Positions 44,802-56,368 of a stretch of DNA of 64,000 bases are shown in pieces. The notes beneath the pieces are model-generated. The model had not been told where the DNA came from. It was given only the letters and a program-made list of their open reading frames with translations, and did not search any database. Each line of letters begins with the position of its first letter. The first letter of the stretch is position 1. Origin of the DNA: Clarireedia homoeocarpa (lineage: Eukaryota > Ascomycota > Leotiomycetes > Helotiales > Rutstroemiaceae); NCBI GenBank assembly GCA_001465935.1, contig LNKV01000005.1, positions 1,240,001 to 1,304,000 on the forward strand. Direction: 5' to 3'. The translations under genes and the position numbers were made by a program.

Positions 44802-47800
44802 ATGGAGTCCGAACTGGATAAGAAACAGGCTGTGGAGGCAAAAGTTAATTCAGATGGTCAGAATATGCACCACGATTCCATGGTGACGGTGCGATTGTCC
44901 GAACCGCCCGTTCTTACTCTGGATACGAAAAGGCTCTCAGCTAAAGTGGAAGGTCCAAAGGAGGATGTTGTCGAGGAAATCATAGGTGCGGATATGGAAG
45001 ATAAGAGGCGAACGATAACAGATACACGGTCTATGAAGTCCGCAGAGGAGAGCAGCATACTAGAAGAGTCGCCGAGAATTACAATGCTAGATCCAAATGG
45101 AAACGAAGTCTGCACGCCTACGGGCTCAGAAACGGCAGAGTCAGAGCCGGGTAATTCTAGAAGAGATAGTGATAGCTCGGAAACATCTTTGGAAGAGGTC
45201 AATTGGGAAGAACTGGAGAAGAAAGAAGAGCGACAACCTCGGAATCAAGACTCAGAAGATGTAAGTTTTTTTTTTTTTTTTGTAATAAAAAAAGAAGAGG
45301 GGTTTGCACAAGCATGACAGTTACTGATTGTTTAGTCCACTGCTCTTCTGCTAGCTAGACTCGAGAAAGAAAACAACGACATCGCATCGAACCCAAAGGC
45401 CGGCATTGCCAAAGCCCAAACAGTCGAGAAAGCACGAAATCGAGCACAATCAAGGCCACCATCCATGCAGCACCTTAAGAAATTAGTCAATGGCCCTACG
45501 CCATCATCTCTTCGATATTCCGTGACCCCTCCGCCTCCTATGACCGATCTCGAGTTTTATGCGGCTCTCGTGCAAGACTACCCGCGAACGGCGCAGTATC
45601 TACCTACATTGCTCTCGAAGAAGATTAGAAGTGGTATACCCCCGCCGCTGAGAGGGGTGGTATGGCAGAGCATGTCGGGGGCAAGAGATAGGTTACTCGA
45701 GGAAGAATTTGAAAGACTGTGCGGCGAGTCGAGTCCATATGAGGGAATCATTGGGAAGGATTTGGGACGGAGCTTTCCCGGTGTGGAAATGTTCAGGGAT
45801 CCAGAAGGCGATGGGCAACGCATGCTGGGAAGAGTGCTGAAGTGCTTCAGTTTATATGATCATAAGATTGGATACTGTCAGGGATTGGGCTTTCTTGTCG
45901 GTCCTTTGCTGATGCACATGGGCGACAAGCAAGCCTTCTGTGTTTTAGTACGGTATGTTATTTTGGAGAATAATGGCTTGATGCATATGCTAATAATGAT
46001 GGCAGACTTATGGAGCACTACGATTTGCGAAATTGTTTCCTGCCGGATCTTTCTGGACTACATGTTCGAATCCATCAGTTTCGCGAATTGTTGAAGCAAC
46101 ATTTACCCGTCTTATCGGCACATCTCGACATACTCCAGGTTGAACCTGCATATGTCTCCCAATGGTTCTTATCTTTCTTCGCGGTTACCTGTCCACTACC
46201 CATGCTTTTTCGAATTTACGATGTAATATTTGCTGAAGGTGCTTCTGCCACAATAATGCGAGTTGCACTTTCATTAATGAGGAAGAACGAAACCAAGATT
46301 TTGTCTTGCACGGAATTCGAGGATGTCATGCAACTCCTTTTGTCCCGCGGTCTATGGGATGTCTATCATTATAATGCCGATGAATTTGTTAATGATTTCG
46401 TTAGTCTGACAGGGATTGTCACACACGAAAGTCTTCATACTTTGGAAGCGAGCTACAGGGAGTCGCAGATTGTTGATACCACCATACCATCAGATGTAGG
46501 ATCGGCAGCCTCACGATTTCTTGGACGATTATGGGCCGGGTCAAACACGTCCACAAGAAACTCAAATCTTAGTCCTGGACTAAGCGCTCCTTCGCGTCCT
46601 GTCAGCTTCTTACGAAAATCTCCTTCAAAGCAAAGTCTTGCATCAACATTAAATTCTGTCGAGGGCAGCGGATCGGATAGTATGCTGAGCTCGTCGACTG
46701 ATGCGACGAGCGTTTCTCGGGATTCGTCTAATACTGACACCACATCTATACGTGGACAGTCTTTCGCTAGTGTGAATGCGGCAAGACCGTCAGTCAATAA
46801 GGACAAGAATTTACACAGTCAGATTGAGGATCTTCTGACTGCGCTTAGTGAGATGCAGAGGGATCATGCTGTACTTGCAACACAATTACAGCGGGAGAGG
46901 GAGGAGCGCGAGGAAGATCGAGCGGCTGTGCGATCGTTGCTTGATGGATTAAAAAAGAAGAGTGGCACAGAGACAATTGAGAGCGCTGAGAGCGACGTTA
47001 GTATTGAGACAGTGAAAGGGTTAGAGGCTGTCATGGAAGAGAAGCTTGGTGGTATTGATGCAGACGAGACTGCCGAGGCATTGGACAATGAAGAAGCAAT
47101 CATTGATGAAGCAATCATTGATGAAGCGCCTACGCCTCCCGTCTCGTCGGATGATCTTTCTACTCTTCTTGATGTTGTCGAAGAACGATTCGTGCGCCCT
47201 TTTGAGAATCGAAGACCTTCCATGTTGCTTACCAAATCGCAACTACGGGAAGAACTCAGTCGGTCGAAAGAGCAACTCATCACCGAATCATCACGAGTTC
47301 AAGAATTCAGTCGGCGAATTGCCGATCAAGATCAAGAGATTAGCAATCTAAAAGACATGATCCGGGAGACACATGCTCATATCCGAAATTCACATCAAGA
47401 TCGCCAGCGATTAGAGAAACAACTTCATGATATGCGGTCACGAAAAAGTTCTAATGCTAGTCCCGACGGATCTAGAGACACAGATTTCGAGTGGCCGAAC
47501 AAAGGTGCCAGCACCAATGGTCTTCGAGAACTTAAACTCGTCCGATCAAACTCGCAGCGTTCGGTCGCAACAACCTTTAGCAAACGCACCTCCAGTCTGA
47601 TCGCCCCCACCAACACGAAAGAAAATGAAAATCCACGCGATTCCAGACCCGCAGCCGAATCACAGTCGAATAAATCGGATGTTGACGCCGATGCACTGGT
47701 GCTCGAACTCGTGCAGGCGAAAACCGCAGAGGCGATTGCGAAACAGGAGGCAGAGGAGGCGAAGGCTAAGTTGGAGTCACTGAGGAAGATGCTGGGGCTA

Positions 47801-48010
47801 CAGAATGGTCAGACGTTTCCGGTGGGGGGTTTCGGTCATAAGTCAACACCAAGTCAGTCAGGAACAATTTTTGGTGGGAAGACGATGAGGGTTGAGATGC
47901 CGAATTTATCGGGGGCGGCAACGACGCCGCAGGTGGTGACGGCGCCGGCATCGGGTGGAGGTGGGTTTTGGGGGTGGGGAAAGAGGTCGGTTAGTGGGGA
48001 TGTGAAGTAG
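44802..48010 (+). CDS. GYP5-like TBC-domain Rab GTPase-activating protein
   Basis: TBC proteins accelerate GTP hydrolysis on Rab GTPases; Gyp5 and relatives act on ER-Golgi and exocytic Rabs. Exons are 44802-45260, 45336-45952 and 46006-48010; introns are 75 nt (with a 16-T run) and 53 nt. They give about 1026 residues. The first 200 residues are acidic and disordered. The TBC domain starts near SGIPPPLRGVVWQSMSGARD. It carries the arginine-finger motif IGKDLGR (about 290) and the glutamine-finger motif GYCQGLGFLVGPLL. It continues through DLRNCFLPDLSGLHVRIHQF and YVSQWFLSFFAVTCPLPMLF. The C-terminal half has Ser-rich linkers, coiled-coil heptads (LSEMQRDHAVLATQLQRERE; ELVQAKTAEAIAKQEAEEA) and a Gly/Trp-rich end (GGGGFWGWGKR). 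The domain order matches Gyp5/EVI5-type proteins. The Rab substrate is not readable. Confidence 0.9.
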
Positions 48011-48291
48011 ACGTTTGGGGTTCATGGTGGCGTGGGGAGTAGGGGAATATAGAAAAATTAGGCAGGAAGTTACTAGGGTATTTTGTGAATAGGGAAAGGG
48101 AAGGGAAAAGAAAGACGGGGAAGTTTTTGGGCAAGTAATGGATTTGAAAGCCATGGGATGGAATCGGAGAAGGATGGATTGATGAATAAATTAAATCTTT
48201 TTTGATGAAAAATGGATGTTTGCTTTTTTTTTTTGCTTGCTTTGGCTTTGCTTGTGCTTTGAGACGGATGCGATGGGATGTTTTCTTCCAG

Positions 48292-48295
<4 letters not shown>

Positions 48296-48333
<38 letters not shown>

Positions 48334-48616
48334 ATTATATCTTTTTTGTTTTGGTTAATTTGAAGCAAAATACCCCAGAGTGCGTGTGTGTGCCTTTTGC
48401 TCGTTTTTTTTTTTCAAATCGCTTTATTTCTTGGGTTGGTTAGGAGGAGGGGAGTGATTGTACGTACAGTACAGTACAGTACAGTACGTATGTATGTGTA
48501 AGAGTTGAAGATCTGGTCTGTGTGGAGCGGAGAGAGAGAGAGAGAGAGAGATGGGATGGGATGGGATGAGGTGATATTATGAGAATCTGTAGATAGATAG
48601 ATAGATAGATAGATAG
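48296..48616. repeat. Cluster of microsatellites
   Basis: (TC)n at about 48296-48327, (ACAGT)n at 48469-48491, (GA)n at 48529-48552 and (AGAT)n at 48591-48616, separated by unique sequence. Confidence 0.9.
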
Positions 48617-48989
48617 AAGAAAGAAAGAGGGGGGGTTCTGGGTCTGAGTCTGAGTTTGAATGGAATAATCTGGTCTGGTCTGGTCTGGTCTTTGAATTGA
48701 ATTGAATTGGTGTGCTGTGTATATGATGTGCTGTGATGTGATGTGGTTTGAGTTGGTTTAGTTCAGTGCAGTTCGACAAAAATCAGAGGTATAGATAGAT
48801 AGTATCATCAACTCAAACTAAACCAAGCTCTTAATAAAGATGTAATAATACATCAGTTAGTTAGTTGGTCAGTCAGTCGGTTAGTCAAGTGATTGATTGA
48901 TTGATTGATTAATTAATTAATTGTTCTTGCGGGAGAAAAGGGGGGGAAAGAGAGAGAGAGAGTGGGTGGGTGGGTGTTTGGGTTGTTGG

Positions 48990-49078
48990 ATGGTGATGGT
49001 GATGGTGATGGTGATGGTGATGGTGATGGTGATGGTGATGGTGATGGTGATGGTGATGGTGATGGTGATGGTGATGGT
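48990..49078. repeat. (GGTGAT)n hexanucleotide repeat
   Basis: About fifteen uninterrupted ggtgat units that then degrade to ggtagt/ggtaat. Translation would give His-His or Met-Val runs; nothing supports it being coding. Confidence 0.95.
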
Positions 49079-49345
49079 AGTGGTAATGGTAGTGGTAGTA
49101 GTGGAATGAATGAATACGGCTACTATTCAAATTACCAGTGACTAAGTGGGCGAAATGCTACAGGTCTGTGAACTGCAATTCGAAACAGAAGACTCGGGAT
49201 AATTGGGACGATTAACACATTCAGGTTATGCCAATATAAGAGAGACATTGCATGTAAAAGTACACGCTTTCATCAGTATATCAAACGGCTACTACCTACA
49301 GCAGAAGGAGCGTAACAGACCCACGAGCATCCTTTAAATCCAACC

Positions 49346-49567
49346 TCAAGACGCCTTTTCTTGCCTCTTCTTCTTCTTCTGCTTCTTCTGCTTCTTATCC
49401 TTCGCTGTACCACCTTTAGTCAATTTATTCATTCGCGTCGCACTCTTATTGCTTGTAGCAACGAAACCGGAACTATCACTATCAGTGAAATTGAAGTCTC
49501 CCTTGGTGCTACTGATGGACTTGGTGTCATCTGCTTTTGCCTGCTTTCCTTTCTTTCCATCAGCCAT
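49346..49567 (-). CDS. Small Lys-rich hypothetical protein, 73 aa
   Basis: Short frame from a genuine ATG, MADGKKGKQAKADD. A Ser/Thr/Asp middle (STKGDFNFTDSDSSG) leads to a very basic tail (KDKKQKKQKKKKRQEK). It resembles small nuclear or ribosome-associated basic proteins in composition only. The Lys tail is partly encoded by a gaagaag-type repeat, so chance is possible. No neighbour suggests a role. Confidence 0.4.
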   Translation of the reverse strand: MADGKKGKQAKADDTKSISSTKGDFNFTDSDSSGFVATSNKSATRMNKLTKGGTAKDKKQKKQKKKKRQEKAS

Positions 49568-52500
49568 TTCGAGTCGAGATGCTTGTGGTTATGATAAGTT
49601 ATTCTAGGAGTGCAAAAATGAACGGGCGTACTGACGCTGATGTGATAGGAGGTTATTTCTTTGTCTCCAATATGGAATACTGCAGGAGGGAATATGATGC
49701 TTCCGCGATGAGTGCTATTTCGAGGAATTGGATGTTTTTCTGATATGATGAACATCAGCGAAGAGCCGAAATACCCAACTTTAAATACCCAAATTTTCGA
49801 ATAAAAACTGCTGAATATACCAACGCCAACTCTCTTGTTTCCATTCCTATCTGGAGGACTCATACATATGATCAGCATCGCCAGAAGATGATGGGAGCAT
49901 AAGTGTCAATTCGGGGAAACTTAACATCTTGTTTCCCCATTAGGCGGGGTCGTGCGGACGAACAGATAAAAATAGATTGATAGAAGGAAAAATTTAAGAG
50001 ATAGCCTTCTAGATGACTCCAACCCTACATATTTCGCGGTTGGTGCCGGATGTTCCTCGCAGACAATACTAGAGACCTGCCATTATCTTCTGTGAAAGCT
50101 ATTTGTTTTTCGGATGTTGGGGTGACTGCTCGAAAAGTCTAGAGCGCGTCGTTTTGAGAGTTGCTTGATGCACGAAAATCTGGCTACAATTCGATACTCA
50201 CAATTGAGTCGAAGGGAGCGATGTTAATCTCAATTGAAACACCATCCTCGAGATACCGTAAGAGATTATGAGCAGCAGGCATCTTTGCTGCACCTTATAG
50301 AGTGACAGGCAACTAGATTGTGTGAATGCAGGGAAATGAAAACTAAAGCTCAAGGAGAAGGCTGGGTATCTAGAAATATTACTCTTATTCTTACGCGGCA
50401 AAAGCGAGTGTCTGCGTCGCTGTGTCCTTCCAATACATCTTATTTTTCTGCTGAAGATATACGATTGCCGCGATTGCCGCTAAGCACTTTTCATGAATAT
50501 ACTACTCAAAGTAAAGATTTCAGGAGGCTCTTTTGGGGACACCGCAACGGTTGATGTGTCGAATATATAGTATTAAATGTGGGCAACTGTGCCTAAAGCT
50601 CTGAGATGCTCCATCAGCCTCGCTGAATAGTTGTATATGCCTCGCAAATGGCAGCCTCACCCAAGAAGTCTTTTGTATTATCTTTGGAGCTATTAGAAAG
50701 GCGGTGGTTGGTCCTGAACATGCAGTGTCCGAAGTGCGACATTTTGTTGAGCTTGGTATTGGTAGGAACTTTCGAGCTTTACACGAACTTGAGGGGAGCA
50801 AGAAATGCCCAAGACCTAATGCTGATCTGGAACTGCGAGAAAGTGTTAAGCATCATCTGATAATAAAATGGAGCGAAGATTTATGGGAGTAAAGGTTGAG
50901 TTGGTGGTGATGAATAGCAACTGCTGAGTTGGTATCATCTACCTCATTAGACCGTAACGTGACGAAAAATCAATGAAATGCATATCTGCAACCACAGGGA
51001 ATATCAAAACAAAATTATCTCTCATCTGATAACGAGCCAAGAATCACGACTTCAAAGCTGGTTACGAAGGCGGGTAAACTGTGGCAGACTCTTCTCCAGC
51101 CAAGAGACTTGTTGTCAAATATTCATCTAAATGTTGTAAACAATAAAAGTGGTAGACACCATCGAAAAAGGAGAAACTGGCGATGGAAGGACCACAAGGT
51201 TGTGATTCACAACATTGGAGCAATCAATCTGAATGAAGTATTCATTTGGAAATGTGGTTCTGTTACTCTCCGAACCTCAAGCTTTTGCCACAATCGAAGT
51301 TTCATGCTCCATATTGAAGAGATGAACATTGTGCCCACCAGGGGATATCGGGAAACCTTGTTTCCATTTCCGTTTACCGAAGTTTCTAGGTTCATTCTTG
51401 TCAAGGATTTTCGAGGTTCTTATCTTGTCAGAGCAAACCATACAGTACTAGCTATCCTTGTTGATGAACTCGGTAGGGGTAAAGGGCAAGACTGCCGAGT
51501 GGTTGAGTGGTTGTCTTCTGTGCTGTGAGGAAGTGATTGGTTTAGAGCCATCGATGATCTGGGAGTCGGACATCCGAAACCATAGTTCTAGCTCATTCCT
51601 GTTCGTGGATCTATATTCGCATCATCCAAGGGCTCATCGAGTCTTTTCCCTACCTTTGATCTTACGAGAGAAGGGAAGGCATTGAGCAATAGCATAACTA
51701 TCTTGATGTGCTTTTTCGAGAGCGGCTCGGTTCGGCAGGAGACAGAGTGAGTGAGATTCTAGCCTTGGAAGAAGATCGGACCTGAAAGCAGTGGGTCATA
51801 TTGATGCTGCATTGCATGTATGTAATGGCGTATTGGAGCGCGCTTACGACCGACCATGTTATTGCCTTCCTTTGCAGTAAAATGATGGCGTGAAATATTG
51901 ACGGCGGTCTCATCGTCATTAATATATTTGTTGTCGAATGAAATGCCTTAGAAATTAAAGGTTGCTAAGCTCCTTTATCAACTCGAAACACCGTTGATTA
52001 AAACCCACTTTAGGAAGCGAGGGGGATTTGCCCAAATGGGGTTAGCTTCAGGTACCGCAAACAAGTTGTTGTGGTAAGAAATCTTGTAACCTCGGATGGA
52101 ACATTTCTCAGCCCACCAGAATGAACCAACTCAGCAAGCGATATCGTCTCTAATATGAGGTCAACATACTGAGAGTATGGAGCATACGGCGAGTACGCAG
52201 AGCATTAGAGTCTCCAGAGGAATAGTCCCGCTGCTTTTCTGGAACATTGGACAGATACTTCGTACGCTGGCCAGATATCTCATATCCGATATCATTCCTT
52301 CACCCAATCTGTTTCGAAACACCTTAAGCGGCGGCGAAACTGACTACCACGCAGAATGCGGCTACTCTCAAAGCTCTCAGGGGAAAAGGAAGAGTGTCCC
52401 AGCATGAAATACGAAACAAACTGACATGCAAACGCAAACGGGCAACAACATGTGCTGACCCACGCTTCACTCAAGCTTCTTGCTCCACCAAGTGATATAT

Positions 52501-52855
52501 ACCTTAAATTATAGAGGGGCGGATATCGGATCGACCCACTACATCCCATCTCATCCATTGATCTGGATTGCAACAAATTGAGGATCAAGGATCCCCGTAT
52601 CCTGTGTCAATTTTCTTCCCATTCAAATACTTCTCTCCCGCGTCGTTCTATTCTTATTCCTTCTCTCTTTCTTTCTACTCACTAACTTTCGAAGTATTTC
52701 ACTTCTAGTCTCTCATTTCTTCAAAAGACCTACTTTCTCTACCATATTTGGCTGTGCCAGCATTTACGTTCTCTTGTACATCTACAAATAACGACTCAGG
52801 CCAGTTCATAGAAAAGAAAAACCAACAAGATCTTCAAATCCATCCCACCAAAAAA
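49568..52855. other. Intergenic, no recognised gene
   Basis: Short frames (50648-50892 +, 51109-51528 +, 52177-52407 +) show protein-like stretches such as SEVRHFVELGIGRNFRALHE. They do not splice into a convincing gene and match no family I know; they may be relics. The last about 250 nt before 52856 are CT-rich with a TATA-like ATATATAC near 52495, typical of a strong fungal promoter for the CBM1 gene. Confidence 0.45.
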
Positions 52856-53403
52856 ATGAAGTACAGCGCTGTTATCCTCGCCAGCATCATGCTCGGCCAA
52901 TCTGCCATGGCAACAAACATCTACCACCCACCTTCGGTAGGAAAGTGAGTGTATCCATTCCTCGAGAGTATTTAGCCAATTCTAACGGCTTCCTTAGCGT
53001 TCAAGTCCGAGCACCAGATGGAACTTCATCCACCAAGAAAGCTTGCAAGTCTAAGTCTTCCTCCGCCTCGGCAGCCTCCTCTGTGGCTGCCTCCTCAGTG
53101 GCTGCCTCCGACGCTGCAGCTACCTCCGCAGGCCCAAGCACTGTTTACCACACCACGACCATCCTCAAACACACCTCATCCACAGTCTATGTCACCGTCA
53201 CTCCATCTGCTGCAAGCTCCACCATTGCATCAACCGGACTCGCTACCGGAACTGGCGCCGCCTACCCAAGCGGTACTGGAGCCCCCGTCAAGGAATACAA
53301 CCGATGTGGCGGTATTGGTTACACTGGCCCCACTAACTGTGTTGAGGGTACCGTTTGCAAGGTCCAAAACCCATACTACTCTCAATGTGTGGCCATTGCT
53401 TAA
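52856..53403 (+). CDS. Secreted protein with C-terminal CBM1 cellulose-binding domain
   Basis: Exons are 52856-52944 and 52998-53403. A 53-nt intron (GTGAGT...TTCCTTAG) splits an Asn codon, giving 164 residues. The N-terminus is a signal peptide (MKYSAVILASIMLGQSAMA, cleavage likely after MA). The middle is a Ser/Ala/Thr-rich linker, probably O-glycosylated, with YHTTTILKHTSSTVYVTVTP. The C-terminal about 32 residues are a fungal family-1 carbohydrate-binding module: NRCGGIGYTGPTNCVEG, then TVCKVQNPYYSQCVA. It has four Cys for two disulfides and aromatic Tyr at the binding face. No catalytic domain is present, so it probably binds cellulose or cell-wall material rather than cleaving it. It could be a cell-wall or effector-like protein. 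The promoter is CT-rich. Confidence 0.9.
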
Positions 53404-54083
53404 GTGCGTGGATCGCAAGGGGAGATTATTAATTCATTGATGGAATGATAGATGGATCATCTGGACGATGATGGTGTGATGTGGAAATTCGCTTCTTGTT
53501 CTATCTTCTGGGTAGCCGTTTCTGCAAATATAAATGAGTTTTTCAAATGTGCTTCCTGCTATATACTTGTCCTTTTTGTGATTCTTTGAATTGTGTCTGA
53601 CTTCTGTACCGGAACCATGTCTATACTTCACTTGATACAATCTTACACTGCTATAACTTCGGAAAGCCTCCTTTCCAATATAGCTTGTGTTTTGGGCTGA
53701 TTGTGAAAGGGACTAATCACTTTTATCTCGAAATTGACAAACTTCAAATGTAAATAAAATTCTCGAATTAATCAATTACAAACATCCAATAATGTGAAAT
53801 GAGCATCTTCACTTTTCAACGACCAATAACCCTATCACCACCACCATCTCAACCTTTTAGTTCTAATCAAAAGTCCGCTCGGTGCAACCCATCCGAAATA
53901 ATTCCACTCCACTCCACCAAGCCCGCCAACCCACCAAACACCTCGCCTAAACCGGACACCACCCGAGCATAAGAAAAATTTTCCGTCATAACCACAAACC
54001 ACACGTACACTTTTTCAATATCTTCATAAAACCAAATAAGCCCATCCAGTCACAAAGTATATAGCTGAAATGAATCGTTCATG
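53404..54083. other. Intergenic between the CBM1 gene and the tRNA
   Basis: 3' UTR of the CBM1 gene followed by AT-rich and CCA-rich sequence. No gene seen. Confidence 0.5.
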
Positions 54084-54188
54084 GGTGGTGTGGTGTAATG
54101 GTAGCACGTGGTGTTGTGGTTCTTCCTCATATCAGGAGATTCATGCTTTGATTCCGCTTCAATCTGGGTTCGATTCCCAGCACCGCCA
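54084..54188 (+). tRNA. Intron-containing tRNA, probably tRNA-His (GTG)
   Basis: The acceptor arms ggtggtg (54084-54090) and caccgcc (54181-54187) pair over seven bases with one G-T, followed by A73. The D arm pairs gtgt with gcac. The T arm ctggg/cccag encloses ttcgatt, which is a good B box; tggtgtaatggt is the A box. By position counting U33 is followed by gtg, the His anticodon. About 30 nt separate the anticodon from the 3' half, so an intron is present. The 3' anticodon stem pairs poorly by eye, so the exact intron ends and the isotype are uncertain. A genomic G precedes position 1. Confidence 0.72.
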
Positions 54189-54725
54189 ATTTTTGAGGTT
54201 TTGATTTTTTGGGTGTTTTTGGTGGTGGATTTTTGTTCGGCTGAGTAGGGAAGGAAGGGAAAGGGATGGTGGTGATGGATGATGGCTACTGGATGATGAT
54301 TATATGAGTTAGCAAGAGCTTGCTTCTTCTCTGCTGTCTTTCTGTTTTGCAAGTGGAAGGAGAGAAGGCCTGGCTGGATAGTGGCGGTGGTGGTAGGAAA
54401 AGGAATCATTTGAGAAATCAGGAAATGCGATGGGATGTTTTGTGTAAAGACTCTGTCGGCCGAGTCGGGAAACAAAGTCTTTATTCACTCACTAATAAAG
54501 GTATCCAGTCAACGAAGTGTTCTGGCGTGACAGAACGGAGGAGTATTCTCTTGAATCTCAATCCTGATGCAAATCCCGTGTCAGATGATCCGTCTATCTG
54601 CAACCACCTACTCATTCTTCACCATTCACAATAAGCATTGAAGTGGGAGTTCCGAACCTCAATTGCTCAAATAGGATCTATAGATTACGATATACCGGAG
54701 AAACGGACCTATAGTACAGATTGAA
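54189..54725. other. Intergenic between the tRNA and the retroelement relics
   Basis: No gene or repeat supported. The + frame 54320-54634 has no recognisable domain. Confidence 0.45.
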
Positions 54726-55460
54726 TTACAGATATCTATAGACTCGGATAATTTCTGCGCAGTCTATTTCGTTCTCTTCTTCCTCACACAAGAATCCTCC
54801 TTGATCTGATGTAAGGACGAATGAAAGCGAGCCTCGATGATATCCTGGAAATGATGTTTCAAGTTCGTAGGCGGGTTGGTAGCCAAAGAGGATCTCGTAC
54901 GGAGAAAACCCCAGATGGACGATATTTCTTCTGCACTCAGTCGGCTTTGTACAGGTCTCATGTATTTGCCTGGACTTGGATATCCTCTCGAAGTTTGACT
55001 GATAGTGTATCCAGACGTCAGAATCCACTCGTATTTGCCTCCACAATAGCCCTTGGCAAAGCCTCGACCCAATTTCCCGCTTCTGTTTCCAATGATCTTC
55101 CCAGGATTTGTTGGATTATATCAACTGCCCTTTCGGCCATACCTGTAGCCTTCTTCGCTGCCACTGGTGAGTTTACCCAAACGGCTCCTTTCTCCTCAAC
55201 AAATGCCTTCACAGCCGCTCCAAAGTGAGATCCAGGGTCTGCATAAAACCCGATAGGAATCCCGAACGTGAGGAATACTTCTTTTAAGCATCTGATGACC
55301 TCGCTGCCGCTATCCGACTCACACGCAAAAGCCCAAGTGTACCTCGAGAAGTAATCGATGACCAACAGAATGTACTTTTAGGCTGTATCCTTTGATTTGC
55401 ACAGTGGGAATGGTCCGATGAAGTCGATTCCCAAACAATCCATTGGCGAAGAGACAGAGA
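54726..55460 (-). pseudogene. Degenerate LTR-retrotransposon integrase
   Basis: Read leftward, the integrase core is clear: LGIDFIGPFP near 55440, VIDYFSRYTWAFACESDS, IPIGFYADPGSHFGAAV, and GMAERAVDIIQQILGRS. These supply the D, D and E positions of the catalytic triad. A stop codon lies between the first two blocks (near 55380). After 55018 the frame shifts; the downstream part (LGFSPYEILFGYQPAYELE) is typical of the region after the core. No protease, RT or RNase H is attached. The right end runs into a CT satellite. This is a Ty3-like fossil by motif style, not active. Confidence 0.8.
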
Positions 55461-55477
55461 CTTTCGTTAGGGTTTGC

Positions 55478-55990
55478 TATCTCTTTCTTTCTTCATCCCA
55501 CCTTTTTCTTTCTTCCTCCCACCTCTTTCTCTCTTCCTCCCATCTCACCCTCTCTTCCTCCCACCTCGCCCTCTCTTCTGCCCTCTCTTCCTCCCATCTC
55601 GCCCTCTCTTTCTCCCACCACTTCTCACTTCATCCCACCTCGCTCTCTCTCTATCCCACCTCTCCCATATCTTTATCCTCTCCTCCCTCTCCCTCTCCTC
55701 CCTCTCCCTCTCCTCCCTCTCCCTCTCCTCCCTCTCCCTCTCCTCCCTCTCCCTCTCCTCCCTCTCCCTCTCCTCCCTCTCCCTCTCCTCCCTCTCCCTC
55801 TCCTCCNTCTCCCTCTCCCTCTCCTCCCTCTCCCTCTCCTCCCTTTCTCTTCTTTCCCTTTGTTGCTTCTCCTCCCTCTCCTCCCTCTCCTCCCTCTCCT
55901 CCCTCTCCTTCTGCTCTCTCTCCTTTTCTCTTTTCTCTTTTCTCCTTTTCTCTTCTCTCCCTCTCCTTCCTCTCCTCCTCTCACTTCTCC
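55478..55990. repeat. CT-rich satellite with one unresolved base
   Basis: The core (about 55678-55846) is a 12-bp unit cctctccctctc repeated more than a dozen times. It is flanked by looser tcttcctcccacct and cctctcct arrays. Position 55807 is N. Long open frames across it are translations of the repeat, not genes. Copy number in the assembly may be wrong. Confidence 0.95.
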
Positions 55991-56192
55991 TACGCTCTCT
56001 CTAATTCGGTCTGGGTCGTACAACTACAACATTGGATGACTCATAAAACAAAGTTGGACCAAATAGGTCTCAAAGCTGCAATCACAAGGCCTGTGATTGT
56101 CATTCCCCATGCAGAAACAGATAAACAACGGTCAGACAGACCGTTTACAGCAGTGGTAGTGTGGGTGGCATTGTTATAGTGGCAGTGGTAGT

Positions 56193-56368
56193 TGTGACGA
56201 AACCACTAATAAAAGTGCTGAATGACCTTAGAATATTGAACTACAGAACTAAGACTATATACAGGAAGAAGAAGAGGCCTAATATAGAACCAGAGGCCCC
56301 AGGGCTAATCTTAGCGATGCCCTTAGTGAAGCACACAACTCAGGTGCGAATCGGTACGAGCCGTCACA
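56193..56368 (-). mobile_element. Solo LTR-like element A with 5-bp duplication
   Basis: It begins TGTGACGAAACC and ends GCCGTCACA, so the ends form the inverted repeat TGTGAC/GTCACA. It is flanked on both sides by gtagt (56188-56192 and 56369-56373), a 5-bp target-site duplication. The 176 bp include actaataaaagtgctgaatg, shared with element B and, inverted, with element C. This is the form of a solo LTR. Confidence 0.8.

Larger units (their letters stand above)
48011..49345. other. Repeat-rich intergenic region
   Basis: This begins with the 3' UTR of the RabGAP gene. No gene is supported. Long apparent ORFs here are translations of simple repeats. Confidence 0.6.

Noticed and set aside
48909..49130. 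Poly-His frame on the minus strand and Met-Val frame on the plus strand
   Set aside because: Both are translations of the (GGTGAT)n tract.
55397..56179. 260-codon + frame rich in Ser/Pro/Leu
   Set aside because: It is the CT satellite read in one of three equally open frames; all frames and the reverse are open because of the repeat.
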